A stretch of DNA of 64,000 bases from Rosistilla ulvae (lineage in GTDB: Bacteria > Planctomycetota > Planctomycetia > Pirellulales > Pirellulaceae), in NCBI RefSeq assembly GCF_007741475.1, contig NZ_CP036261.1:124001-188000 (forward strand), in the 5' to 3' direction. Under the pieces are notes generated by a model that had not been told where the DNA came from, did no database searches, and worked only from the letters and a program-made list of their open reading frames with translations. Below are positions 8,064 through 16,859 of the stretch, piece after piece (position 1 is the stretch's first letter; every line of letters starts with the position of its first letter). The translations under genes and the position numbers were made by a program.

Positions 8064-8124
8064 TCTGCCTGCCATGTGGCCTCGTGGCGGTGGGACTCCA
8101 TCGCTCACTTAACGGAGGCGGCTC

Positions 8125-9495
8125 ATGTCCGCTGGCTCGCGCGGCACCAGTATCCGACCACTCGGAAAGATTCTTGAAGCGATCGGCGAGCCGGTTTATG
8201 TCGTCACTCGCGACGGCCGCTTCGAGTACTTCAACCGTGCGGCTTTGGAATGGCTGGGCTGCGAATCGCAGCCGTTGCTCGACTGGAAACCGTCGCCCGA
8301 TCGCGATCCCGCATCGGCAATCGACGCGCTGGCGCTGTCGCTGCAGCCGCCAAAGATCCTCCGTCGCGGCCGACCGATCTCGCAACCGATCGCTCCCCGC
8401 GTCGACACGCTTCAGGGACCAGCGTCCCGAGAGATGCTGTTTATTCCGTTGGGAGAGCCCGCCGTCGAGTTTGTCGTGGCGGTCGGCGATTGTCACTGGG
8501 CGGGTGAGGCGAGTGCGGAGTCGATCGATCTGGTTTCGCTGAGCCGTCAGTTAGCCGCGATCCGCCAGCAGTATCCCCGCCTGAATCAGCTTGGTCCGTT
8601 GGTTGGAGCATCGGGGGCGGCGGAGCACTTGCGCCGCCAAGCTTCTTTGGCTGCAGAGTGCTCGTCGAACGTCTTTCTCGTCGGCCGATCGGGTTGCGGG
8701 GGCGATCAGCTTGCTTTGGCGATTCATCGCCGCCCGACCGAATCTCCGTCGGCGTGGAGTTCGTTGACGCCAATCGATTGTGCGTTGATGGATGCGGAGT
8801 TGTTGGAAGCGGCGCTCTCGCCGGTGATCGCTCGGTTGGGCGGCAGTTCGACCGCGCGGGCAACGGTTCTGCTTCGCAATCTCGATCGCTTGGCCGTCGA
8901 AGCTCAGTCGCCGTTGCGGCAAAGGTTGGCCGAGTTCGGATCGCGTTTGCGATGCATTAGTTTGTCGGAGTTGTCGGTCGCCGAATGTCTGCGAAGCGAA
9001 CATCTGGATGGCGATCTGATCTACCGCTTGGCAACGCTTGAGATCGCTGTTCCCTCGTTGACTCAGCGGATCGTCGACCTGCCGTTGATCGTTCAGTTTT
9101 TGATTGAACGCCGCGCCAAACCGAATCAAATCATCGACGGCATCTCGCGGCCGGCGCTCGACTTGTTGAGCACCTATCCCTGGCCTGGCGACTTCGACGA
9201 ACTGGATGCTGCGATCCGACACAGCATGCGCGAGAGCGGTTCGCCGGTCATTCAGCCGCAACATCTACCGTTGGCGATCCGGTCCTATACGCCCCCGGAT
9301 CCGGCGGCGACCGCCGACGATCGGCCTATCGATTTGGATCGCTTGTTGGCGCGAATCGAGCGCGAGTTGATCGATCGCGCATTGGAACGTAGCGACGGAA
9401 ATCGGGCCGAAGCAGCTCGGCGATTGGGGATCAGCCGGTCGCGACTGTTGCGTCGGATCGACGACAGCGACGATTCAACCGAAGCGGAGGGCTGA
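8125..9495 (+). CDS. PAS + degenerate sigma54-activator-like ATPase + Fis-type HTH regulator
   Basis: This 456-residue protein has the NtrC-family order: an N-terminal PAS-like sensor (about 12-60, VYVVTRDGRFEYFNRAALEW), an AAA+ region (about 155-385) and a Fis-type helix-turn-helix (about 403-446, DGNRAEAARRLGISRSRLLR). The ATPase is broken. The Walker A position reads FLVGRSGCGGDQ and lacks the lysine. The Walker B position reads VLLRNLDRL with no acidic pair. The GAFTGA loop that contacts sigma54 is absent. The later YPWPGDFDELDAAI is still recognisable. It therefore probably binds DNA but cannot remodel sigma54 polymerase. A GGAGG at 8114 sets the start. The next gene begins four bases after its stop. 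Confidence 0.85.
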   Translation: MSAGSRGTSIRPLGKILEAIGEPVYVVTRDGRFEYFNRAALEWLGCESQPLLDWKPSPDRDPASAIDALALSLQPPKILRRGRPISQPIAPRVDTLQGPASREMLFIPLGEPAVEFVVAVGDCHWAGEASAESIDLVSLSRQLAAIRQQYPRLNQLGPLVGASGAAEHLRRQASLAAECSSNVFLVGRSGCGGDQLALAIHRRPTESPSAWSSLTPIDCALMDAELLEAALSPVIARLGGSSTARATVLLRNLDRLAVEAQSPLRQRLAEFGSRLRCISLSELSVAECLRSEHLDGDLIYRLATLEIAVPSLTQRIVDLPLIVQFLIERRAKPNQIIDGISRPALDLLSTYPWPGDFDELDAAIRHSMRESGSPVIQPQHLPLAIRSYTPPDPAATADDRPIDLDRLLARIERELIDRALERSDGNRAEAARRLGISRSRLLRRIDDSDDSTEAEG

Positions 9496-9499
9496 GCCG

Positions 9500-9976
9500 A
9501 TGCGATGCGTTTGGCTGCTTTGTGAATCGGGAAATCGTTGGCGTCCTGCGGTCGATCATTTTGCTGTGCAGATGTTACCGGCGGCCGACGACGTCTTGGA
9601 GATCCGCAGCATCGCGAGTCCCGAGGCGTGTCTGGCGGCGCTCGCCCAACAGGTGCCCGCGGTTGTGTTATGGGAGCTTCCGGCGGCTGGGGCGGGCCCG
9701 GTTCTGGAGTCGATCTCGCGGGCTGCGGCTCGCGGGGCAAACCGACCGCTGCAGTTCGTCGCGTTGTCGCAGGAGTCGGTCGTGCCCATCGGGATCGCTG
9801 ACGAAGTTGAGCTGAACTTGCGCGAACTGGGCGTCGCTGGCGTCGTCGATCGCCCGGTTTCCTTGGCTAATCATGCTGCGATGGTGCGGCGATATTGGCA
9901 GCAAAATCAGCGCGACGACAATCTTTCGGCGGTGCGTGAGATCTGGGATCGATTGCCTTGGGCCGGCGATCGGTGA
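9500..9976 (+). CDS. Hypothetical protein, possible degenerate receiver-like domain
   Basis: This 158-residue protein begins four bases after the stop of the NtrC-like regulator, with AGCGGAGGG as ribosome site, so the pair is translationally linked. The alternation LEIRSIASPEACLAAL, PAVVLWELP, RPLQFVALSQES and GVAGVVDRPVSL resembles the beta-alpha pattern of a response-regulator receiver. The phospho-acceptor aspartate is replaced in the VVLWELP strand and the switch lysine is not evident. A non-phosphorylated partner of the upstream regulator is plausible. I do not recognise a named family. Confidence 0.7.
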   Translation: MRCVWLLCESGNRWRPAVDHFAVQMLPAADDVLEIRSIASPEACLAALAQQVPAVVLWELPAAGAGPVLESISRAAARGANRPLQFVALSQESVVPIGIADEVELNLRELGVAGVVDRPVSLANHAAMVRRYWQQNQRDDNLSAVREIWDRLPWAGDR

Positions 9977-10096
9977 GCAAATCGCTGCATTGCGCGGCGA
10001 TTTCGGCAACCCCGGTAGACCAACAGGCGTTCAGGAATTTAACCTCATGGGTTGGTTCCCCTGTTTTCTTCACATCTGCAACCGTGGGTTCGCGTC

Positions 10097-11158
10097 ATGA
10101 CACCCGATGATATTCGTTCGGCGATCGCCGATTTTCCCGATCCCGAAACTGGTCGTCCGATCGGTTCGACCGATCAAATCAAGAGCATCAGCTGTGATTC
10201 TGGGATCCAGGTGCAGGTTGGTTTGACCAGCCATTCGGCCGCGCTCAAAGAAGAGGTTGTCGAACAGTTGGCGTCGCGGATTGTCAGCCGATTCGCGGGG
10301 CAGAGTCCAGCGATCGAAATCGTCGACCACGACCGTCCGCCAGTTCGACTGGGGCAGATTGGATTGCGAGTCAAGAGCGTGATCGCTGTTGGTTCGGGGA
10401 AGGGTGGTGTCGGTAAAAGTACCGTTGCTGCCAGTTTGGCGCAGTGTCTGCAACGCTTCGGTTCGAAGGTCGGACTGATGGATGCCGATGTCTATGGTCC
10501 GAGCGTTCCGCATCTACTGGGAATTTCGGGCCGCCCCGAGGTCGATGAGAACAAGCGGATCATCCCGATCAAAAAGGGCCCGATGCCGGTGATGTCGATG
10601 GGGTTCTTGGTCGAACCCGATCAGGCCGTGATTTGGCGTGGGCCGATGCTGCACAGTTCGGTCACTCAGTTCCTTCGCGATACCGACTGGGGGCTGTTGG
10701 ATTATCTGATCATCGACATGCCGCCGGGAACGGGAGACGTCGCGCTGACGTTGTCGCAGATCTTGCCGCTGTCGGGGGCTGTGATCGTTTGTACGCCACA
10801 AGAGGTCGCGTTGTTGGATGCGGTCAAGGCGATCTCGATGTTCGGCAAGGTGCACATACCGATCTTGGGGATGGTTGAAAACATGAGCGGTTTTCAGTGC
10901 CCCGATTGCAACAAGCATTACGACATCTTTGGCAAAGGTGGCGCCCGCGACAAGGCCGAAGAGCTGGAGACGCCATTCTTAGGCGCGGTGCCGATCAATA
11001 TCCCGCTGCGAATCGCTGGGGATCAAGGGAAGCTGGCCGAATGCTTGGACGACGATGCAATTCGGGCACCGATGGATCAAGTCGCACGCGCTGTCGTTCG
11101 GACTCTGGCGGCGAAAAACGCTGCCGCTCCCGCGACACCTCAGTTGCCAACGCTGTAG
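10097..11158 (+). CDS. mrp: Mrp/ApbC-type iron-sulfur cluster carrier ATPase
   Basis: The 353-residue protein has an N-terminal MIP18/DUF59 domain (about 1-80) followed by a P-loop NTPase of the Mrp/NBP35 class. The deviant Walker A is GKGGVGKS (101-108), then DADVYGPSVPHLLG and IDMPPGTGD. The C-terminal CPDC (Cys268/Cys271) is the cluster-binding pair. The protein binds and transfers 4Fe-4S clusters to apoproteins. I chose the ATG at 10097 because the DUF59 domain starts there; an in-frame start at 10052 is less likely. It is a possible supplier for the molybdoenzyme and other Fe-S proteins. Confidence 0.93.
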   Translation: MTPDDIRSAIADFPDPETGRPIGSTDQIKSISCDSGIQVQVGLTSHSAALKEEVVEQLASRIVSRFAGQSPAIEIVDHDRPPVRLGQIGLRVKSVIAVGSGKGGVGKSTVAASLAQCLQRFGSKVGLMDADVYGPSVPHLLGISGRPEVDENKRIIPIKKGPMPVMSMGFLVEPDQAVIWRGPMLHSSVTQFLRDTDWGLLDYLIIDMPPGTGDVALTLSQILPLSGAVIVCTPQEVALLDAVKAISMFGKVHIPILGMVENMSGFQCPDCNKHYDIFGKGGARDKAEELETPFLGAVPINIPLRIAGDQGKLAECLDDDAIRAPMDQVARAVVRTLAAKNAAAPATPQLPTL

Positions 11159-11205
11159 TTCGGTAACACGTTGCCGATCCGGTCGAGCCTCGGGAACGCG
11201 GGAAA

Positions 11206-11244
11206 TACAAAAAAAGCCAACCCATTCATTTGAATGAGTTGGCT
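11206..11244 (-). terminator. Intrinsic terminator of the first porin gene
   Basis: Arms 11215-11228 and 11231-11244 form a 14-bp stem with one mismatch and a two-base loop. On the minus strand the stem is followed by six or more T. It lies 37 bases past the porin stop. No T-run follows on the plus strand, so it serves mainly the porin. Confidence 0.85.
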
Positions 11245-11280
11245 GATGTGGAGTTCTCGATGGCCGATGCCGCGACGCGT

Positions 11281-12525
11281 TTAGAACGTCACGATAGCGT
11301 CGATGCCAAACGTCGTTTGGTTGCTTCTCGGGCTGTTTGTCGGCGAGTTTGGGTTGGTCTCGTTGATACCCAGCGGGTCCGCGTCGACATCCCAGTCCCA
11401 TCGCACTTCGGGACGGATGGTGACAAACTCCTTGGGCTTCAGGTTCAGCCCCAGGGTCAACGCGTAGACGTCGGTGTGATCGTTGGTGTCGCGGCGGTTG
11501 TTCCACCATTCGAAGCGAAGGCCAGCTGCGACTTCATCCGCCAATTCATAGAAGAAGTAGTTGTTGATGGCAAATGTGTCGCGGGCGAATGTGTCGAATT
11601 GGTTCTTTGTGTCCAGGCGATCGATTTGCAATACGTGGTTAAAGTTCTCGACGGTCGTGCTGGCGACAATGCTGTGCATCTGGCCACGCTCTTTCATGTC
11701 CTGTCCACGCAGTTCGAGGTTCTCGTTCAAACGACCGATTGTGTTGGTGTAAGTGATGGTTGTGTAATCGGTCAGGACAACACTTAAGCCGCCTAGGAAG
11801 TTATCGCCATTGTCCGTGTAGCCCGAGTCCCATCCGAGCGTGTATCCACCCCAGATTGTCACAAATTCGTTCGCCTTGTGAGTGACCAATGCACCGGTAT
11901 GGGTGAAAGGTTCGCTGTTAACCATCGTGTAGGAATGGCTGAAGAAAAAGTTGTCCGGTGCGCTGACAACCTCGTAGCCAATCAAAGTGAAGAAGTGTCC
12001 CATTTTGATCGAAGTGTTGCCGTAGGCTGCTTCGCCATACAATTGTGGCATCGCGTAGCCGTAGATGCCATTGTCCCAACCGGTGTCCCAGGAGCCGTTA
12101 TCGACGCCGAAGGCTTGTGTGTCTTGCGCGTCGACGCCGTAGAGGTAATCGATACGTCCGCCGAGGTCGAGCCCCTGTGCACCGTTGGCCTGTTTTTCGG
12201 CAAACATCCACATTTGCGATAGGTTGACTCGGTCGGGGTGATTGTTGAATCGCATCGGCGAGCCGTAGGTGTAGTAGCCGAGTTGGGCCCATCCCCCGTA
12301 GGTGAAGCCGTCCAGGCAGCTAGCGAAGCAACCCGGCTTTGCCGCAGTGCCGCATGATTCGCAGCTTGCGTCGCCGTAGTATCCGCCATCGCCCTGGTAT
12401 TCGTAGCCTTCCCCTGAGATGGGGTAACTCTCGGTGGGATATTCTTCGTGCCCAAACTGTTGCCCGACGGCCAGACCTGCGTTGCAGATGCAAGCAATCG
12501 CAAAGAACCTACTAATGAGATTCAT
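11281..12525 (-). CDS. Outer-membrane porin, BBP2/OmpL-like beta-barrel (copy 1)
   Basis: The 414-residue protein begins with a signal peptide (MNLISRFFAIACICNAGLAVG) and continues as an alternating, aromatic-rich beta-barrel ending in FGIDAIVTF, a C-terminal aromatic residue typical of outer-membrane proteins. Features include LDLGGRIDYLYGVDAQ, TGWDNGIYGYAMPQLYGE, YEVVSAPDNFFFSHS and FTHTGAL. It matches the putative beta-barrel porin-2 family common in planctomycetes. I start at the ATG at 12525 because GTGGAG precedes it and the signal peptide begins there. A paralogue lies directly upstream on the same strand, and each has its own terminator, so they are separate transcripts. The solute is unknown. 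Confidence 0.85.
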   Translation of the reverse strand: MNLISRFFAIACICNAGLAVGQQFGHEEYPTESYPISGEGYEYQGDGGYYGDASCESCGTAAKPGCFASCLDGFTYGGWAQLGYYTYGSPMRFNNHPDRVNLSQMWMFAEKQANGAQGLDLGGRIDYLYGVDAQDTQAFGVDNGSWDTGWDNGIYGYAMPQLYGEAAYGNTSIKMGHFFTLIGYEVVSAPDNFFFSHSYTMVNSEPFTHTGALVTHKANEFVTIWGGYTLGWDSGYTDNGDNFLGGLSVVLTDYTTITYTNTIGRLNENLELRGQDMKERGQMHSIVASTTVENFNHVLQIDRLDTKNQFDTFARDTFAINNYFFYELADEVAAGLRFEWWNNRRDTNDHTDVYALTLGLNLKPKEFVTIRPEVRWDWDVDADPLGINETNPNSPTNSPRSNQTTFGIDAIVTF

Positions 12526-12991
12526 CTTTGTAACTCCACGTGCCAATGCGTTCGCGTCGGGGCATGCGAAATACAACCCCCCCCCGAGTACCGCCAAAAG
12601 GGATTCTGGCGGCTGCGGTATCACTCTTACTATCGAAACAATCGCCACGACTATTAATGTCTTCCGGCGTAAAAGCTGCAAACCGGTGAGGGGGATTGTT
12701 TGGGTTGTGGCAAACTTTGCGGGTTGAGCGGACCGCGGGAGGCCTTAGGGGAGTGTCGATGAGTGCTGGGGCGGAAACGCGTCAATGCTAGCGGGCGACG
12801 CGGAGCGTGCCGACTGGAATTGTGGGAAGCCAGCGGTGGGAGGTGTGGCGTCGATCGATTTCACTGTGCAGCCGATAGTGAGCGGCTGGGTGTGGTTGGG
12901 AGATTCAACGAAAAAAGCCAGCGAGTTTGATGAACAAACTCGCTGGCTTCTGAATTAACACCAGCCCTCAGAGGGGAAGTCGAATTCGACT
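12526..12991. other. Intergenic region between the tandem porins
   Basis: This 466-base stretch should carry the promoter of the first porin. It includes a run of nine C (12577-12585; G on the transcribed sense strand), 52-60 bases upstream of that start, and the terminator of the second porin near its right side. No coding frame is credible. Confidence 0.55.
12910..12948 (-). terminator. Intrinsic terminator of the second porin gene
   Basis: Perfect 13-bp arms 12916-12928 and 12936-12948 with a seven-base loop are followed on the minus strand by six T. It lies 43 bases downstream of the porin stop at 12992. Confidence 0.88.
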
Positions 12992-14368
12992 TTAGAAGGT
13001 GTAGATGCCGTCGATTCCGAAGGTCGTTTGGCTAGCAGCACCGTTCTCGTTGACTGCAAAGACCGCGCGGTCCGAATCCTTGTCCCAGGTCCAGCGAACT
13101 TCGGGGCGAACGATCCAGTTGGCGTTGCCGCGATAGTTCACGCCCAGCGTCAGGTCGTAGACGTCGTGGTTGTCGCCAGGGGCCAGGCCAAACTGGTTGC
13201 CTTCAACATTCCACCATTCGAAGCGAGCTCCCAGAGCCCAGCAGTCGTTGACTTGGTAGATCAGGTAGTTGTTGATATCAAACGTATCGCGTTCGTTCAA
13301 CGACGATGTAGCACCTTGGATCGATGTCTTCAGGTAATCGATCTGGTTGATGTAGGACAGCTTGTTCGTCAGCTGCTTCTGAGTGACGACGCTGAACATG
13401 TTGCCCTTCTCGCCGCCATATCCGGGTTGCGAAACGGTGCCGAAGCGACCTGCAACGTAGGCGAAGGTGATGTTCGTGGTGTCGTCGATCTGTTGCGAGA
13501 TACCACCGATGAAGTTGTCACCGTTGTCTTCGAAACCGGAGTCCCAACCCGCGGTGTAACCACCGTAGATCGTGGTGCTGTCGCTCAGGTTGTACGTAGC
13601 CAATGCACCGGTGTGCGTGAATGGCTCGCTGTTGTTCATGGTGAACGCGTGGCTGTAGAAGAAGTTGTCGGGAGCGGATACTACTTCGTAACCAATGATG
13701 GTGTAGAAGTGACCAACCTTGACCGACAGATCGCCGTAGGCAGCTTCGCCGTAGGCTTGTGGCAACGCGTGGCCGTAGATGCCGTTGTCCCAGCCGTTGT
13801 CCCAGTGGCTGCCTTGGTTACCGAACGCTTGCGTGTTCTGAGCATCGACACCGTAGACGTAGTCGACGCGTCCACCCCAATCGAGGCCGTCGGATCCGTC
13901 GGCAACCTTCTCCATGTAGAACCATGCTTGTTGCAGGTTCACGCGATCGGGATGATCATTGAAGTTCATTCCGTTGCGGCCAGCGGTGGTGTAGCCCAAT
14001 TGCAACCATCCGCCCTTGTCCCAGCCCCAGTGATTTCCACACAGTTGCCAAGGGTCGCCCAGGTCGCAAGTTCCGCATCCGGCACAAGCCAAGCTTGGCA
14101 GGCTGCCGTCTTGGAAGAAGATGCCGCCGCCGCTGGCTCCGCCACAGCTGTCACAGCCGAAGCTGTCGCAACCGACTTCGCAGTCGCCTTCGCAACCACA
14201 TGCTGGTTCGCAGCACGATGCGTCGAGACCGCAATCGGGTTCGCTGTCGAAACAACCAACCTGTGCGACGTCGCCAAAGTAATTCGTATTGATCTGTTGT
14301 GCAGTTGCCGAGCCCGCGTGGATTCCGCATGCAAACGCAGCCAAGAGTGCAAGTTTGCTAATTTTCAT
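12992..14368 (-). CDS. Outer-membrane porin, BBP2/OmpL-like beta-barrel with Cys-rich N-terminus (copy 2)
   Basis: The 458-residue paralogue of the downstream porin shares long blocks with it (GGRVDYVYGVDAQNTQAFG, GYEVVSAPDNFFYSH, EPFTHTGAL, TAGWDSGF) and ends in FGIDGIYTF. It has a signal peptide ending near ATAQQ. Between the signal and the barrel it carries a 70-residue segment with about fifteen cysteines in CxxxC and CC patterns; the paralogue has only a few there. This could be a disulfide-linked or surface-anchoring plug. The strong GGGGAG before the ATG at 14368 fixes the start and suggests high expression. Function as a general or carbohydrate porin is inferred from family. Confidence 0.85.
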   Translation of the reverse strand: MKISKLALLAAFACGIHAGSATAQQINTNYFGDVAQVGCFDSEPDCGLDASCCEPACGCEGDCEVGCDSFGCDSCGGASGGGIFFQDGSLPSLACAGCGTCDLGDPWQLCGNHWGWDKGGWLQLGYTTAGRNGMNFNDHPDRVNLQQAWFYMEKVADGSDGLDWGGRVDYVYGVDAQNTQAFGNQGSHWDNGWDNGIYGHALPQAYGEAAYGDLSVKVGHFYTIIGYEVVSAPDNFFYSHAFTMNNSEPFTHTGALATYNLSDSTTIYGGYTAGWDSGFEDNGDNFIGGISQQIDDTTNITFAYVAGRFGTVSQPGYGGEKGNMFSVVTQKQLTNKLSYINQIDYLKTSIQGATSSLNERDTFDINNYLIYQVNDCWALGARFEWWNVEGNQFGLAPGDNHDVYDLTLGVNYRGNANWIVRPEVRWTWDKDSDRAVFAVNENGAASQTTFGIDGIYTF

Positions 14369-14700
14369 TCGATATTCTCCCCAATCCGTGAGTGATGTGC
14401 TTAAAACCACTTCTCATGAAATGGTTCTCAGCGTGAACCAAATCCGCCTACCAAGAGTGAACCAATTGAAAAACAGTTTGATTCTGGGGGATTCATCGAC
14501 ACTGCAGGACTTGTCCGCACGGTGAAGCGCGGAAATCATCGATGGAACTGAAGTTTGAGGTCCGTTTGTTCCGGTTATGAATTCGTTGCGGAATTCCCGG
14601 TTGCGGTGCTGCAGGTCAATGAAAGCTTGTCGCTGAGGTAAGCTTTTCGGAAGGTATCGAATGGTGGCCCGCAAGGGCCTATTGCCTCCCTCGAACAGGG
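14369..14700. other. Intergenic region upstream of the second porin
   Basis: This stretch of 332 bases lies between the ftsY stop and the porin start, both on the minus strand, and should contain the porin promoter and leader. A GTGAACCAA element occurs twice (near 14434 and 14456). No credible gene or clear terminator for ftsY was seen. Confidence 0.45.
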
Positions 14701-15681
14701 TTATTCAGGCTTTCCAAGTGAGTCACTGAAGAGCGCTTGAGAGAACATCGGGGCATCGAAGGCGGCCATGTCGTCGATCCCTTCGCCCAGTCCGATGAAC
14801 TTCACCGGCAGTTCGAATTGCTCTCGAATGGGAATCACGACACCACCTTTGGCGCTGCCGTCGAGCTTCGATAATACGATGCCGGTGCAGCCCGCCGCTT
14901 CGCTGAACCCACGCGCTTGGCTGATCGCGTTTTGTCCCGCGGTAGCGTCTAGTACTAACAGTACTTCGTGAGGTGCTGAAGGGACGGGTTTGCCGATCAC
15001 TCGGCGGATCTTGTCCAGTTGTTGCATCAGATGTGTCTGCGTTTGCAAACGTCCTGCGGTATCGACGATCGCAACATCGAAATTGTCGTCGACGGCTTTC
15101 TGCACCGTGGCAAAGGCGACGCTGGCGGGATCGGATTCCGGTTTTCCAGTGACGATCTCGCAACCGATGCGTTGCGACCAGATCGTCAATTGCTCGACCG
15201 CGGCGGCGCGGAACGTATCCCCTGCGCCTAGGACCACGCGGTTCCCTTCTTGGGTCAACCGGTTCGCCAGCTTGGCGATCGATGTCGTCTTGCCCGAACC
15301 GTTGACGCCGACAACAAGGATCACCGTTGGCCCTTCGTCAGCCATCGACAGTTCGGCCGATTCCTGCGTCAGCATCGCTTCGACTTGGTCGCGAATGGTT
15401 GCCAGGATATCTTCCATTTCGACTTTGCGGCCGCGAAACTTCGTCGCCACATCGTCGCGAATGCGACCTGCCGGGCCGGCACCCATGTCGGTCCGGACCA
15501 GCCGCGCGAACAGCTCGCCCAGGAACTCGTCCTCCACCAAGCGGCCATCGTTTTTGAAGAGGTCGCGGATATCGGTGTTCAAGACTTGGCTGGTCTTGGT
15601 CAAGCTCTTGCGGAATTTATCGAACAGGCCAGCTTGGCTGGTATCCGGATCGTCTGCTTTCTTTTTGGACCAAAATGCCAT
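14701..15681 (-). CDS. ftsY: Signal recognition particle receptor FtsY
   Basis: FtsY is the GTPase that docks SRP-bound ribosomes at the inner membrane. The 326-residue protein has the N domain (about 20-110), then the G domain with GVNGSGKT (125-132), DTAGR, and LSKLDGSAKGG. A short basic N-terminus (MAFWSKKK) replaces the long acidic A domain of E. coli FtsY, as in many bacteria. All catalytic motifs are intact. It stands alone, diverging from miaE. Confidence 0.96.
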   Translation of the reverse strand: MAFWSKKKADDPDTSQAGLFDKFRKSLTKTSQVLNTDIRDLFKNDGRLVEDEFLGELFARLVRTDMGAGPAGRIRDDVATKFRGRKVEMEDILATIRDQVEAMLTQESAELSMADEGPTVILVVGVNGSGKTTSIAKLANRLTQEGNRVVLGAGDTFRAAAVEQLTIWSQRIGCEIVTGKPESDPASVAFATVQKAVDDNFDVAIVDTAGRLQTQTHLMQQLDKIRRVIGKPVPSAPHEVLLVLDATAGQNAISQARGFSEAAGCTGIVLSKLDGSAKGGVVIPIREQFELPVKFIGLGEGIDDMAAFDAPMFSQALFSDSLGKPE

Positions 15682-15939
15682 TGTCTTTACCGTTGTCTAA
15701 CTGATGTTGGGCGAACGCGTCGTCGGTTGCGGCCCGCAGGTGGGGCGTGGCAACTCTGCCGACTTATTTTAACGCTCGCCGGCATTTGTGCGACCATCCC
15801 TTGCCATGACTGGCGGGACCGGTTCAGAATGACGCCGCAGTATTCGGCCAAACGCTACAGTTTGAATGCGACGTCGCTTGGATCGTCCGCAACTGGCTGC
15901 CGGGCGTCTCCTCTCCACTTCCCAGACCATGGTTTTTTC

Positions 15940-16515
15940 ATGTTGCGACTCAAATCCAATTCGTCCCAACGCTGGCTTTCGCAGGTGGAGAGTAATCTCG
16001 ACGAGATCTTGATCGATCACGCGCACTGCGAACGCAAGGCGGCATCGACCGCGATGGGGTTGATGAATTCCTACGCCGAGCGGCGCGAGTTGTGCGACGA
16101 AATGGCCAGCATCGTGATCGAGGAACTTGAGCACTACCGGATGGTGCTCGATGTGCTCGACAGCCGCGGGATCCGGTTTCGGCAGCTTAAGCCGAGTCCG
16201 TATGGCAGCCAATTAAATGCTTTGATCATTCGCACCGAACCGCAGCGAGCTGTCGACAAGCTGCTGGTTGCATCGTTGATCGAAGCCCGCAGTTGCGAAC
16301 GGTTCGATCTGCTGCGCAAGCATGCTCCGGACAAAGTGCTGGCCGATTTTTATGACAGCTTGTTCGAGAGCGAGGCGCGGCATCACGCGACCTACGTTCG
16401 GTTAGCCGAGGAGTTTGCACCGCGGGCCGAGGTTCAACGTCGACTCAACGAATTGTCCGAAGCCGAAGCGAAGATTATCGAAGTCGGCAGCGAGTTGGCT
16501 CGCATGCACAGCTGA
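15940..16515 (+). CDS. miaE: tRNA-(ms2io6A37) monooxygenase MiaE
   Basis: MiaE is a non-haem di-iron enzyme that hydroxylates the isopentenyl group of ms2i6A at tRNA position 37. The 191-residue protein from the ATG at 15940 shows the diiron ligand motifs in order: DHAHCERKAAS, EELEHYRMVL, EARSCERFDLL and ESEARHHATYVRLAEEFA. I start at 15940 because family similarity begins just after it. The frame is open further upstream (an ATG at 15829 exists), but that sequence is not protein-like. No miaA or miaB is in the window. Confidence 0.92.
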   Translation: MLRLKSNSSQRWLSQVESNLDEILIDHAHCERKAASTAMGLMNSYAERRELCDEMASIVIEELEHYRMVLDVLDSRGIRFRQLKPSPYGSQLNALIIRTEPQRAVDKLLVASLIEARSCERFDLLRKHAPDKVLADFYDSLFESEARHHATYVRLAEEFAPRAEVQRRLNELSEAEAKIIEVGSELARMHS

Positions 16516-16859
16516 ACGTGGGGCGGCCGATCGTAAGGCCTACTCTCGACGCGAGTTAAGCGAACTCGCTCGGCGACAACTTGAAAACCGCTAGCAACGC
16601 CGGGCCGCTCCGGTTTCTCGATTCGTCGCTTGCCTTCGGCGCGACATCGCCGAATACTTTTTCTTGCAACGCCCCAGTGCGTTTGCCCCTTCCGGGACGG
16701 AAGCGCGATCGATGGCCGCCGCAGGATTGTGGCGGTTCAACGATCTGTTGACGGGATTGTCAGCACGCCTCGCATGCCCACCTCGATTTTGTGGATCGGA
16801 GGATCTGCGAGATCAGGCATGAAACGGATGTCTTTAGGTCACCGGAAGGAGAATCTGCT
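16516..16859. other. Intergenic region after miaE
   Basis: This stretch of 344 bases should hold the promoter of the exported protein at 16860. A small inverted repeat, GCGAGTT-AAGCG-AACTCGC, lies near 16550. Apart from this no feature is convincing. Confidence 0.4.

Noticed and set aside
15250-15939. Long in-frame extension before miaE
   Set aside because: It runs antisense to ftsY and is not similar to MiaE; the enzyme begins at 15940.
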